Of a DNA stretch of 64,000 nt, positions 16,923 to 24,704 are shown piece by piece; positions within the stretch are counted from its first letter, which is position 1; each line of letters begins with the position of its first letter. The stretch is taken from positions 1 to 64,000 of the forward strand of contig JALWRZ010000012.1 of NCBI GenBank assembly GCA_026993785.1, given 5' to 3'. The DNA comes from DHVE2 group archaeon. GTDB taxonomy: Archaea; Thermoplasmatota; Thermoplasmata; Thermoplasmatales; Aciduliprofundaceae. Under the pieces are notes generated by a model, which was given only the letters and a program-made list of their open reading frames with translations, made no database searches and had not been told where the DNA came from. Both the position numbers and the translations under genes were made by a program.

Positions 16923-18176
16923 CTACTCCTCCAGGTGCCTCATCCATAGGATAAGAGGTATGGCCAGAAGAACTATAATTGCGGAAGCAGGGAATAGGGA
17001 ACGATAATCGTTGCCGGTAGAGGCAACAATTACGCCTCCTAAAATTCCCCCGAGGACTATTGGCAGGCTTCTGGACGCCTCAAACACCCCATAGTATCTT
17101 CCATTGTATTCCTCCCTCTCGAATTTGGTGAGAAGATCTCCTATAACAGGGTATGAAGCTGCAAGGAGCATTCCCCAGCCCAAACCCGCGATGATGAGTA
17201 TTATTAGGATATGCATGTATTCGGTTGCCAACAAACCGGAGAGAATGGAGAGACCAAAGATGGCATCTCCTATTAATATAGCTTTCTTCCTTCCTATCCT
17301 ATCGTATATTATCCCTCCCGGAAGCGCGGAAAACATTGCAGCGATGTTGAATATACCCATGAGAAGCACAGCAGTTCCCGTAATTTTATGTATATTTTCC
17401 TCCGTAGGCGCTCCCAGAAGAATCTGAGCTGCTATACCCACAAAGAACATTCCTATGAATTCAAAACCCATCCACCAGAAAGTCTGGGCAAGGTAGAATT
17501 TAAGAGTATCCCCCTCCAGAAACATTTTAAGAGCGTATTCCAAAAGCCCCTCCTTCATCACAGCCATTCTCTGCGTCTCTTTAAGTGGCTTCTCCTTGAT
17601 GGTTGTGTAAGTTACCACGGATGCCAGGGGAATGAGAAATGCACCCATTATAAAGGGATAACTAGTATTGATCTCCCAGAGAATAGAGCCCAGGATGAAC
17701 CCTGTAAGGCTGCCTATGACTTCCAAGAGGGTTATTATTCCACTTGCCTTGCCACGCTCTCCAAAACCTACCAGGTCGGGCATCAATGCACGGAAAGGTG
17801 CAGTGTAAAGGTGCATGGAGAAGTAGAAGAAGGAAATCATAAAGAGAAAGAACTCAAAGGCAAATCCCCAGGAATAGAATAAGTAGGCCATATATAGAGA
17901 GAATCCGGCTAAGAATCCACCTATTATGATAAAGGGTTTCCTTCTCCCAGCTCTGGTGAATATCCTGTCGCTATACCAACCCACTATGGGAGGAACAATA
18001 AGACCCATAAGCCCCTCCACCGCAAGCGCCGCACCCTTGATTGAGGGAGAATCAGTGTAGTAGCTCAATAGGGTGAAGGTAAATCCCTTATTAATTGCCC
18101 AGCCTATGCTTCTGCTGAAGGCAAGAAAAGCTATACCAAGAACAAGCCCAAGAGCAAAAGTACTAGCCCTCTTCAT
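16923..18176 (-). CDS. MFS transporter (GPH/sucrose-transporter-like)
   Basis: This 417-aa transporter has about 12 hydrophobic segments. MFS signatures are visible: GWYSDRIFTRAGRRKPFI after TM2 and GGIIYDRIGRKKAIL after TM8. The first loop resembles the glycoside-pentoside-hexuronide/SUC subgroup, so a sugar or related solute is possible. The start ATG 18176 sits about 27 nt from TATA-like CTATTTTATG (minus strand, 18196-18207); an upstream in-frame codon at 18236 would lie before transcription start. It is divergent from the NifX-like gene. Confidence 0.88.
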   Translation of the reverse strand: MKRASTFALGLVLGIAFLAFSRSIGWAINKGFTFTLLSYYTDSPSIKGAALAVEGLMGLIVPPIVGWYSDRIFTRAGRRKPFIIIGGFLAGFSLYMAYLFYSWGFAFEFFLFMISFFYFSMHLYTAPFRALMPDLVGFGERGKASGIITLLEVIGSLTGFILGSILWEINTSYPFIMGAFLIPLASVVTYTTIKEKPLKETQRMAVMKEGLLEYALKMFLEGDTLKFYLAQTFWWMGFEFIGMFFVGIAAQILLGAPTEENIHKITGTAVLLMGIFNIAAMFSALPGGIIYDRIGRKKAILIGDAIFGLSILSGLLATEYMHILIILIIAGLGWGMLLAASYPVIGDLLTKFEREEYNGRYYGVFEASRSLPIVLGGILGGVIVASTGNDYRSLFPASAIIVLLAIPLILWMRHLEE

Positions 18177-18234
18177 CGCAATAGGTATAATCTGAGAGCA
18201 TAAAATAGTTTTGTTTTTTGAACTCAGCAGATTC

Positions 18235-18260
18235 ACACATGTGTCCAGAAATATTTAAAA
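18235..18260. promoter_or_regulatory. Palindrome and TATA box in the MFS/NifX divergent region
   Basis: A perfect 10-bp palindrome ACACATGTGT (18235-18244) sits immediately upstream of the plus-strand TATA box AAATATTTAAAAG (18248-18260) that serves the NifX-like gene. Its position suits an operator for an activator or repressor. Nothing identifies the binding protein. Confidence 0.35.
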
Positions 18261-18292
18261 GGGAGATGCCCATCCTCCTTCGGTGAGCCGAA

Positions 18293-18742
18293 ATGAAGAT
18301 TTGCGTGGCTTCGGAATCACGAGGCGGTCTTGATGACATGGTGAGCATGCAGTTCGGTAGATGTCCTGCATTCACCATAGTGGAAGTTGAAGGTATGGAG
18401 ATAAAAAATGCATATGTCATTCCAAATCCGGGAGCCTCTGCAGGGAGCGGCGCCGGTATCCAGGCGGCACAAACGGTGATTAACGAGGGTTGCAATGCGG
18501 TCATAGCGGGGGCCATAGGACCCAACTCCGCTCAAGCTCTGCAGATGGCGGGTATAGATATGCGCTCCTCGCCACCCATGAAAATTGGGGATGCGGTTAT
18601 GCAATATCTCCGCGGTCAGTTACCTCCTGCACAATATGGCGGAGGCATGGGCGTAGGTATGGGCCGTGGCAGAGGTCGTGGCATGGGAAGAGGTCGTGGT
18701 AGAGGTCGCGGCATGGGCGGCGGTGGCATGGGTCCCTGGTAA
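18293..18742 (+). CDS. NifX/NifB-family iron-molybdenum cofactor-binding-like protein with Gly/Arg tail
   Basis: Residues 1-105 form the dinitrogenase iron-molybdenum cofactor-binding fold (KICVASES, FGRCPAFTIVEVEG, GIQAAQTVINEGCNAVIAGAIGPN), found in many anaerobes without nitrogenase and thought to carry Fe-S or Mo/Fe-S clusters. A tail from about 115 to 149 consists almost wholly of Gly, Arg and Met with repeated MGRGRGRG units. It is followed by two ferredoxin-containing MinD ATPases, the usual partners. GGTGA precedes ATG 18293. The cluster probably assembles or inserts metal clusters; the target is unknown. Confidence 0.88.
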   Translation: MKICVASESRGGLDDMVSMQFGRCPAFTIVEVEGMEIKNAYVIPNPGASAGSGAGIQAAQTVINEGCNAVIAGAIGPNSAQALQMAGIDMRSSPPMKIGDAVMQYLRGQLPPAQYGGGMGVGMGRGRGRGMGRGRGRGRGMGGGGMGPW

Positions 18743-18756
18743 AAGAGGGGATATAA

Positions 18757-19626
18757 ATGAAGCTCACGGTAACCGGTGGCAAGGGTGGCACCGGTAAGAG
18801 CACTGTGGCTACCAATTTAGCTCTGGCTCTCGCCAAGAAATACCATGTGGTTCTTGTAGATGCGGATGTGGAGTGCCCCAACGACCACATTCTGCTCTCT
18901 GCAAAGCTGGAAAATGAGGAGAAAGTCACACTTTTCAAGCCGAAATTCGATTACTCCAAATGCACAAAATGCGGGATATGCGTGGAAAACTGTGCGGAAC
19001 ACGCTCTCCTTCAATTCAAGGAGGGTTATCCCCTTCTCATGCCAACTCTCTGCTCCGGATGTCGCACCTGTCAGCTTGTTTGCCCGGAGGAAGGTGCAAT
19101 TCTCGACGATTACAGGGTGGTTGGATACACATATCATACAAAGATATACGAAAATCTGGAGCTTGTCACGGGAAAACTTGAGAACGGTGAGGAGAGATCA
19201 TACCCCACAGTTCTGGCAGCGAGAAGAAGGGCTATGGGAATCAAAGCGGATATACATCTTTTTGATACCATGCCCGGCACGGGAAATCATGTGGCCGCGG
19301 CCATAGAGGATTCCCGCGTGGTTATTGCTGTTACAGAACCAACCCCTCTGGGAGTGCATGATTTGGAGATGATTCTAAAGCTTCTGAAAAAACTAAATCT
19401 GAAGGCATGGGTGGTTGTGAATCGCAGCGATTTGAGCGATATATCCCATGAGAAACTTGTAGAGAAATACGATGCAGAGATAATAGCGGAGATACCCATG
19501 AGCGATGAAATCCTTAAGAGCTACGTGGAGGGAATACCTGTTGTGCTAAAATATCCTGATAGTAAAGCAGCGAGAATATTTGAGGATATAACTCGCAGGG
19601 TAGAGGAGGTGATTTCTTGGACATAG
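18757..19626 (+). CDS. MinD/Mrp-superfamily ATPase with inserted ferredoxin domain (first copy)
   Basis: This 289-aa P-loop ATPase has deviant Walker A GGKGGTGKST (7-16) and an inserted 2x[4Fe-4S] ferredoxin domain with CxxCxxCxxxC at 69-79 and again at 99-109. Members of this COG1149-like family occur next to NifX-like proteins and are thought to act in Fe-S or metallocofactor delivery, similar to Mrp/Nbp35. GAGGGGAT lies upstream of ATG 18757. Its end overlaps the next paralogue by 10 nt, indicating an operon. Confidence 0.92.
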   Translation: MKLTVTGGKGGTGKSTVATNLALALAKKYHVVLVDADVECPNDHILLSAKLENEEKVTLFKPKFDYSKCTKCGICVENCAEHALLQFKEGYPLLMPTLCSGCRTCQLVCPEEGAILDDYRVVGYTYHTKIYENLELVTGKLENGEERSYPTVLAARRRAMGIKADIHLFDTMPGTGNHVAAAIEDSRVVIAVTEPTPLGVHDLEMILKLLKKLNLKAWVVVNRSDLSDISHEKLVEKYDAEIIAEIPMSDEILKSYVEGIPVVLKYPDSKAARIFEDITRRVEEVISWT

Positions 19627-20486
19627 TTGTGGCCAGCGGAAAAGGTGGCGTGGGTAAAAGTACCTTCACAGGCTCACTTATCTCGCTCCTGCAGGAGTAT
19701 GGCATTGCAGCGGTGGATGCCGACGCAGAAGCTCCCAATCTTCATATAGTATTCGATGTGAAAGAATGGGAGCAGGAGAAGGAATTCACGGCGGCTAAAA
19801 CTGCGATAATAAACGATTCCTGCATTCAGTGCGGCTTATGTGATAATGTGTGTATATACGAGGCCATATATGTGGAGGAGGGGAAACACAAAATAAAGCA
19901 GTATCTATGTGAGGGCTGCGGAGCTTGCAAGGCAGTGTGCCCTGTGGATGCCATAGAGATAAGAGATACCATATCTGGATGGATAAGAATCGCCAGTACC
20001 CGTTACGGCCCTCTCGTCTCTGCGGAGCTTGATGTTGGTAAGCCCAACAGCGGAAAACTTGTGACGGAGGAGAAGAACATTGCAAAGGAATGGGTGAAGC
20101 AGGGTAAGGCAAAGCACATCATTGTGGATGCAGCCGCAGGTATAGGCTGCCAGGTTATCGCATCCTTCAGCGGTGCCAATAGAGCCATCCTCATTGCTGA
20201 GCCCACGCCCTCAAGTTTGAGTGACTTGCAGCGGGTTTACTGGCTCACCCAGCATTTCAGAATAGAACCCTTCCTGGTGATAAATAAATATGGTATAAAT
20301 CCCGGATACGATGGGATTGAGAGATTTGCTCGGGAGAACGGGGTTGAGATCTTAGGCAGGATACCCTACGATTCTTCGGTGCCAAAATCTCTGGCTGCCA
20401 TGAAACCCCTGGTGGAATACGCCCCAGATTCCCCCGCCTCCCGGGAAATTAAAAAAATCGCGGAGATAGTTGCGGGGTGGTTATAA
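19617..20486 (+). CDS. MinD/Mrp-superfamily ATPase with inserted ferredoxin domain (second copy)
   Basis: This paralogue of the preceding gene (289 aa) starts with TTG 19617, preceded by a strong GAGGAGGTGAT. It has Walker A SGKGGVGKST (7-16) and ferredoxin cysteines at 69-79 and 98-108. The two proteins probably form a heterodimeric ATPase, as paired genes of this family usually do. It overlaps the first copy and is followed immediately by a 126-aa gene, so four genes (NifX-like, both ATPases, 126-aa protein) form one operon. Confidence 0.92.
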   Translation: MDIVVASGKGGVGKSTFTGSLISLLQEYGIAAVDADAEAPNLHIVFDVKEWEQEKEFTAAKTAIINDSCIQCGLCDNVCIYEAIYVEEGKHKIKQYLCEGCGACKAVCPVDAIEIRDTISGWIRIASTRYGPLVSAELDVGKPNSGKLVTEEKNIAKEWVKQGKAKHIIVDAAAGIGCQVIASFSGANRAILIAEPTPSSLSDLQRVYWLTQHFRIEPFLVINKYGINPGYDGIERFARENGVEILGRIPYDSSVPKSLAAMKPLVEYAPDSPASREIKKIAEIVAGWL

Positions 20487-20867
20487 ATGTATGAGAAGGA
20501 TATTGTGGTATATCTGCTTAAGGAATGCGATGGCCTGCATCCCTTCCACATAAGCAGACTCATAGCCCTTCTGGATATGAAGTACCTGGAAGAGAAGGGA
20601 AAGAAGCTAACAGAGCTTGATTATCAAAAGACCTCCTTTGGTTTCTATAGCGAGAAACTACCGCAAATTCTGGATGAATTACCTGTGGAGAAGGTGCAGG
20701 GCGAGGGCTATAAGTATCTTAAGCTGCGAGATGATGCCAAAGTAGAAGGAAAGCTACCTGAAGAAGTGAGAAAAAAGATAGATGAAATACTGGACGAGGT
20801 CTGCGAGTTAAGTGATGCTGAGCTCAACACCAAGATTCTCAACTCCAAGTACTATGAACTCCTCTGA
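20487..20867 (+). CDS. Uncharacterised protein in the NifX/MinD operon
   Basis: This 126-aa protein starts at the base after the preceding stop codon (TAAATG). It is helical and charged. The segment LTELDYQKTSFGFYSEKLP faintly recalls the Panacea (DUF4065/SocA-like) helical domain, where an F-G/P-x-S motif follows a conserved helix, but the match is weak. No catalytic residues are evident. Co-translation suggests a role with the cluster-assembly proteins, though operon tails often contain unrelated genes. Confidence 0.7.
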   Translation: MYEKDIVVYLLKECDGLHPFHISRLIALLDMKYLEEKGKKLTELDYQKTSFGFYSEKLPQILDELPVEKVQGEGYKYLKLRDDAKVEGKLPEEVRKKIDEILDEVCELSDAELNTKILNSKYYELL

Positions 20868-20941
20868 CCTTTTTTATGGAGAAAGCAGCTATAAGGGAAA
20901 AATTTTATAGATGGAATACATTATATGTGTGGTGATGAAAA

Positions 20942-21175
20942 ATGGCAGTGGGTTTTGTACTGATAAGCACGGCACCGGGGAAGGAGCATGAAGTATACAA
21001 TGCACTGAAAGAGATACCGGAAATCGTTGAGCTGCATCCTCTATTTGGGGAGTTCGACCTTATCGCCAAGATTGAGACTAAAGACTTTAATGAGCTTGGC
21101 GAAATTGTGGTGGAAAAGATAAGGATGATAGATGGGGTCATAGATACCAAGACTCTTACCGGCATCAAGTTCTAA
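20942..21175 (+). CDS. Stand-alone Lrp/AsnC ligand-binding (RAM) domain protein
   Basis: This 77-aa protein corresponds only to the C-terminal effector domain of Lrp/AsnC regulators (alpha-beta sandwich: VGFVLISTAPGKEHEVYNAL, GEFDLIAKIETKD, VIDTKTLTGIKF). No DNA-binding helix-turn-helix is present. Such stand-alone domains form oligomers that bind amino acids and may modulate full-length Lrp proteins. A TATA-like AAATTTTATAG (20899-20910) and GGTGAT precede ATG 20942. A small membrane protein gene follows after 12 nt. Confidence 0.85.
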   Translation: MAVGFVLISTAPGKEHEVYNALKEIPEIVELHPLFGEFDLIAKIETKDFNELGEIVVEKIRMIDGVIDTKTLTGIKF

Positions 21176-21187
21176 AGGGGGATTCCT

Positions 21188-21487
21188 ATGTTTACCTGGG
21201 ACTGGCTGCTGTTCCTGCAGGTCATTCTTGTCCTCCTCGCGCTGACCTTCATAGTGCTCGGTGCTCTCACATCCTACTTTGGCAGTGGAAAAAGCAGAGC
21301 AGCGGGGGTTACTCTCCTGATAATAGGAGTAGTAATTCCCCTCATCCTTTACTTTGTCTCTTGGCACAGCGGAAGCATAGATTTCACCCATGATCTCCTA
21401 CTTCCAGGGCTGCTTTACATTGGAGGAGGAATAATAGGGGTAGTCGTGGGCTTTCTGGTGTTCCTGGGAATCATAATGAAGACCTAA
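21188..21487 (+). CDS. Small three-helix membrane protein
   Basis: This 99-aa protein has three hydrophobic segments (about 7-29, 37-57 and 72-96) separated by short polar loops, with Gly-rich last helix. No known family is recognised. It lies 12 nt after the Lrp-like gene, with AAAGGGGGAT upstream, so co-transcription is likely. A link between an amino acid-sensing domain and a small membrane protein is possible but unproven. Confidence 0.65.
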   Translation: MFTWDWLLFLQVILVLLALTFIVLGALTSYFGSGKSRAAGVTLLIIGVVIPLILYFVSWHSGSIDFTHDLLLPGLLYIGGGIIGVVVGFLVFLGIIMKT

Positions 21488-21517
21488 ATTTTTTATATCT
21501 TTTTTCCATCTCTTTTT

Positions 21518-21997
21518 ATGGGCGTATGTGTTCTTCTGGGGAGCAAAAGCGATTTTGATAAAGCAATGAAGGCTCTTGAGGTGTTCAAGGAGCTTGGGAT
21601 TGATTTTGAGGTGCATGTGGCCTCAGCCCATCGAACCCCCAAGCTTGTGGAAGAGATGGTTATGAATACCAGCCACGAAGTTTTTCTGGTATTTGCGGGT
21701 TTATCCGCCGCATTGCCAGGATTTGTAGCCTCCCTCACCACAAAGCCCGTGGTGGGCGTGCCCATAAGCGGTAAGGTACCCTTGGATTCTCTCCTAAGCA
21801 TGGTGCAGATGCCTAAGGGAGTGCCTGTGGCTGTGGTAGGTGTGGATAACGCCATCAATGGTGCTCTTCTATGCGCTGAACTTCTGGCTCTTAAGAATAA
21901 ATCCTTGACCTCGAAAATTGAAGCGTACAGGGAGAAGATGAGGAAGAAGGTTCTTGAGGATGATAAAGAGGTGCAGGAACATGTTCAAGCCGGATAA
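21518..21997 (+). CDS. purE: N5-carboxyaminoimidazole ribonucleotide mutase / AIR carboxylase PurE
   Basis: PurE (159 aa) interconverts AIR/NCAIR and CAIR in purine synthesis. Active-site motifs GSKSD (8-12) and SAHRTP (about 36-41) are present, and the Gly-rich [10 protein letters not shown] segment is conserved. Without purK in view, class I versus class II (direct CO2 use) cannot be assigned. ATG 21518 is about 25 nt after TATA TTTTTTATATC (21489-21499), so it is leaderless. It overlaps guaAb by 17 nt. Confidence 0.94.
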   Translation: MGVCVLLGSKSDFDKAMKALEVFKELGIDFEVHVASAHRTPKLVEEMVMNTSHEVFLVFAGLSAALPGFVASLTTKPVVGVPISGKVPLDSLLSMVQMPKGVPVAVVGVDNAINGALLCAELLALKNKSLTSKIEAYREKMRKKVLEDDKEVQEHVQAG

Positions 21998-22919
21998 GTT
22001 CGTGGAGGAAAAAGTAAAGGAGCTGAGAGAGGAAATTAAAGGCAGAGCTATAATTGCCTGCTCAGGAGGTGTGGATAGCACTACCGCCGCCGTGCTTGTA
22101 CATAGAGCCATCGGGGATAATCTTCTGGCGGTATTCGTGGACACGGGATTCATGAGAAAGGGAGAGGCAGAGAGAATCGATGCGCTCTTCTCCAGGCTAG
22201 GATTAAATTATAAGATAATAGATGCATCAGAGGATTTTATCTCAGCCCTGAAGGGCGTGACGGACCCTGAGGAGAAAAGAAAGATAATAGGTGCCAAGTT
22301 CATAGAGGTTTTCGAGAGGGAGGCGAAGAAATTCGGAGCTGAGTACCTTGTGCAGGGCACCATAGCTCCCGATTGGATTGAAAGCGGTGGAGGTCTGCGG
22401 GAGACCATCAAATCCCATCATAACGTAGGCGGGTTGCCGAAGAAGATGAATCTCAAGCTGGTAGAGCCACTTCGCGATCTTTACAAGGACGAGGTCAGAA
22501 AAGTGGCTGAGTATCTGGACCTCGAGGTTAAGGAAAGACAGCCGTTTCCGGGGCCAGGATTGGCCATTAGAATTCTAGGTGAAGTTACAAGAGAGAAACT
22601 GGATATCGTGAGGGAGGCCAACGCCATAGTGGAGGAAGAGGTGGAGAAATTCTATCCCTTCCCGGATAGACCCTGGCAGTACTTTGCGGTTCTCCTTCCT
22701 GTTAGAAGCGTGGGTGTGCATGGAGATAAGCGTGTGTACGGCTATACAGTAGCGGTAAGAATGGTGGATAGCCTAGACGGAATGAGTGCAGCCTATTTCA
22801 AAGCGGCCCACGAGCTACTGGATCGCATAGCCACAAGGATAACCAGGGAAATAAAGGAAGTGAATCGCGTGGTGTATGACATCACCAACAAACCTCCAGC
22901 CACCATAGAGTGGGAGTGA
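21981..22919 (+). CDS. guaAb: GMP synthase, ATP pyrophosphatase subunit
   Basis: Archaeal GMP synthase is split; this is the ATP-PPase/dimerisation subunit (312 aa) that adenylates XMP and accepts ammonia from the separate glutaminase subunit. The PP-loop SGGVDST lies at 28-34, and the C-terminal dimerisation domain ends in the conserved [13 protein letters not shown] 21981 is chosen because it is preceded by GAGGTGCAGG and gives the usual N terminus; upstream in-frame codons overlap purE further. Coupling with purE places two purine steps together. The glutaminase gene is not in this window. Confidence 0.95.
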   Translation: MFKPDKFVEEKVKELREEIKGRAIIACSGGVDSTTAAVLVHRAIGDNLLAVFVDTGFMRKGEAERIDALFSRLGLNYKIIDASEDFISALKGVTDPEEKRKIIGAKFIEVFEREAKKFGAEYLVQGTIAPDWIESGGGLRETIKSHHNVGGLPKKMNLKLVEPLRDLYKDEVRKVAEYLDLEVKERQPFPGPGLAIRILGEVTREKLDIVREANAIVEEEVEKFYPFPDRPWQYFAVLLPVRSVGVHGDKRVYGYTVAVRMVDSLDGMSAAYFKAAHELLDRIATRITREIKEVNRVVYDITNKPPATIEWE

Positions 22920-22923
22920 GCTT

Positions 22924-23292
22924 TCACGCCCTCTCCAGAAATTCTATAGCCCCATCCAACAGTTTTCTCGGTTCATCACCTCTCCTCACCTTTATTATGA
23001 GGTATAGCGGCGTGAGTTTCATTCCTTTGGGTGCCTTCGCATCTCCTATTTCCCTGTTATGAATTATGCTTAACTTTACCTCGCCACGGAAAGTGGCTAT
23101 GACATCGTAGTCCCGATAATTGAATATAAGGGCATCGCCCTTCTCCCCGTACTCTTTTGCGTTAAAAAGCTCCGCTATACTTTTCTTCATTTTTCTTCTC
23201 ACAGATGCGCGAGCGATGGCAATGTAAATGCTCGCGGAGCATAGGAGGGCAAGACCGAGGAAGATTAGGATGGCGTAGAGGGAAGATTCCAT
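22924..23292 (-). CDS. Single-pass membrane protein of unknown function
   Basis: This 122-aa protein has one N-terminal membrane helix (about 4-26), then a basic segment (RRKMKKS) and a cytoplasmic-looking alpha/beta domain of about 90 residues (DALIFNYRDYDVIATFRGEVKL...LYLIIKVRRGDEP). No family is recognised. ATG 23292 lies about 25 nt from an AATATAAAAATTTAAC box on the minus strand (23301-23318), indicating a leaderless gene. It converges with guaAb (5 nt apart) and diverges from dph2. Confidence 0.65.
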   Translation of the reverse strand: MESSLYAILIFLGLALLCSASIYIAIARASVRRKMKKSIAELFNAKEYGEKGDALIFNYRDYDVIATFRGEVKLSIIHNREIGDAKAPKGMKLTPLYLIIKVRRGDEPRKLLDGAIEFLERA

Positions 23293-23338
23293 AAATATCC
23301 AAAGTTAAATTTTTATATTAGCCTTTGCATGCCTTTTT

Positions 23339-23390
23339 GCCCACCCGCCATGCCCCCTCCGAGCAATGAGGAGGGTTCCACCAGGTGGGC
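23339..23390. repeat. GC-rich hairpin upstream of dph2
   Basis: Inverted repeat arms GCCCACC (23339-23345) and GGTGGGC (23384-23390) enclose a second stem CCCTCC/GGAGGG (23355-23360/23370-23375). The element stands out as GC-rich between two AT-rich promoters (minus strand 23301-23318 and plus strand 23394-23403). It may insulate or terminate, or be a relic of the same class of palindromic sequences seen at 26.3 kb. It is not transcribed as part of dph2 if the leaderless start at 23425 is right. Confidence 0.5.
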
Positions 23391-23424
23391 TAAATTTTTA
23401 TATGGCAAAATCCTTCTTTACTCT

Positions 23425-24417
23425 GTGATTCCATACTTTATAGATTTCCAGGAGCTTGAGAGGAAAATCGATGCCAAAGGATATCACAGGCTCCTTCTTC
23501 AGTTTCCCGAAGGAATGCATATTTACGCCTTAGAAATTGCAGATAAGATAAGAGCTTTGGGCGATTACGAGGTTATGATTTCAACCAAGCCAACATACGG
23601 GGCATGCGATATAGAGGTATATCCCGATGTCCTTACAATTCAGTTCGGGCACAGCGAGATACCCAACATAAGATATCCTGAAAACATAATTTTTATAGAG
23701 TCCTTCGCCAATGTATCCTTTAGGCCTGTGGTGGAGAGATTTTTGAACAACGAGAAATGTGATTCCGTAGGACTTGTGGCATCTGTGCAGCATGTGAACT
23801 CCATTGAGGAAGTGAGGGAAATACTTAAGGAGCGTGGAATAGGTGTTTTTGTGGGTCGCGGAGATGCACGTATCAAATATCCCGGTCAGATACTGGGATG
23901 TAATTTTTCAGCGGCGAGAAGCGTGGCATCCCAGGTTTCCTGTTTCCTTTTCCTGGGCACAGGAGATTTCCATGCCTTGGGGATTGAGATGGTCACGGGA
24001 AAGAAAACCTACGTTCTTGATCCCTATGCAAAGAGATATTATGATGTCACAGATAAAGTTGATAGGTTTAAGCGTAAGAGATTCGGGGCGATAGTCAAGG
24101 CGGAAGAGGCAGAGAGGTTTGGAATAATTATCAGCAGCAAAATTGGACAGAGGAGATGGAAACTGGCACTGGCTCTAAAGGAGATGCTAGAATCCGCAGG
24201 CAAGAAGGCATATTTATTCCTAAGCGACACTATCTATCCCGAAAGCATGTACTACCATGTGGATATCTTTGTAAATACCGCTTGTCCGAGGGTAACCTAT
24301 GACGATTTTAATAGATTTCCCAAGCCGGTGATAACGCCAATTGAACTTGAGATTGCCCTCAAACTGAAGCTATGGGAAAATTTCACCTTCGATGAGATTG
24401 TGGAGGTGGACGAATGA
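23425..24417 (+). CDS. dph2: Diphthamide biosynthesis protein Dph2
   Basis: This non-canonical radical SAM enzyme transfers a 3-amino-3-carboxypropyl group from SAM to the target His of EF-2, the first step of diphthamide synthesis. The three cluster-binding cysteines are visible at 61 (YGACDIE), 159 (LGCNFS) and 287 (TACPRV), closely matching the spacing in Pyrococcus Dph2. I start at GTG 23425: TATA TTTTTATAT (23395-23403) is about 27 nt upstream, and longer reading would translate the promoter and hairpin. The length of 330 aa fits the family. The substrate gene fusA lies 3.3 kb downstream. It overlaps the next gene by 4 nt. Confidence 0.93.
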   Translation: MIPYFIDFQELERKIDAKGYHRLLLQFPEGMHIYALEIADKIRALGDYEVMISTKPTYGACDIEVYPDVLTIQFGHSEIPNIRYPENIIFIESFANVSFRPVVERFLNNEKCDSVGLVASVQHVNSIEEVREILKERGIGVFVGRGDARIKYPGQILGCNFSAARSVASQVSCFLFLGTGDFHALGIEMVTGKKTYVLDPYAKRYYDVTDKVDRFKRKRFGAIVKAEEAERFGIIISSKIGQRRWKLALALKEMLESAGKKAYLFLSDTIYPESMYYHVDIFVNTACPRVTYDDFNRFPKPVITPIELEIALKLKLWENFTFDEIVEVDE

Positions 24418-24704
24418 GAATCCAGGAGGATGAAGAGCTAGTGATCTTCAAATTCTCACCCCTTCACACTCTCAAAATTCACAAAAAGGATGGTTTTGTG
24501 GAATGGGAAGGCCGCAGAATAAGTTTCCAGGATATTATTGGATACTGGAAAAATTTCAGAAGAGTTCGGAGGAAAAATGTTTATTATGTTATGCTGCTAA
24601 CCTCTAAGAGTATGGCTCCTATCACGCCCCATTTGGATGAATACGATGCCGATGAGGTTTTGAGATATCTCAGAAAGATAATTCCCCGGGAGGTGAAAAA
24701 ATGA
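24414..24704 (+). CDS. Uncharacterised 96-aa protein between dph2 and purN
   Basis: This gene is coupled on both sides (ATGA overlaps with dph2 and with the purN fusion). Its product is a basic, probably all-beta then helical small protein (VIFKFSPLHTLKIHKKDGFVEWEGRRISFQDI). The N-terminal half resembles a PH-like or DUF-type strand-rich sheet, but I recognise no family. No cysteines or obvious catalytic motif are seen. Function is unknown. Confidence 0.7.
   Translation: MRIQEDEELVIFKFSPLHTLKIHKKDGFVEWEGRRISFQDIIGYWKNFRRVRRKNVYYVMLLTSKSMAPITPHLDEYDADEVLRYLRKIIPREVKK

Noticed and set aside
17388..17882. 164-codon plus-strand frame
   Set aside because: It is a shadow of the MFS transporter on the opposite strand.
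23329..23424. Longer N terminus of Dph2
   Set aside because: It would translate a GC-rich hairpin and the TATA box; homologous sequence begins after GTG 23425.
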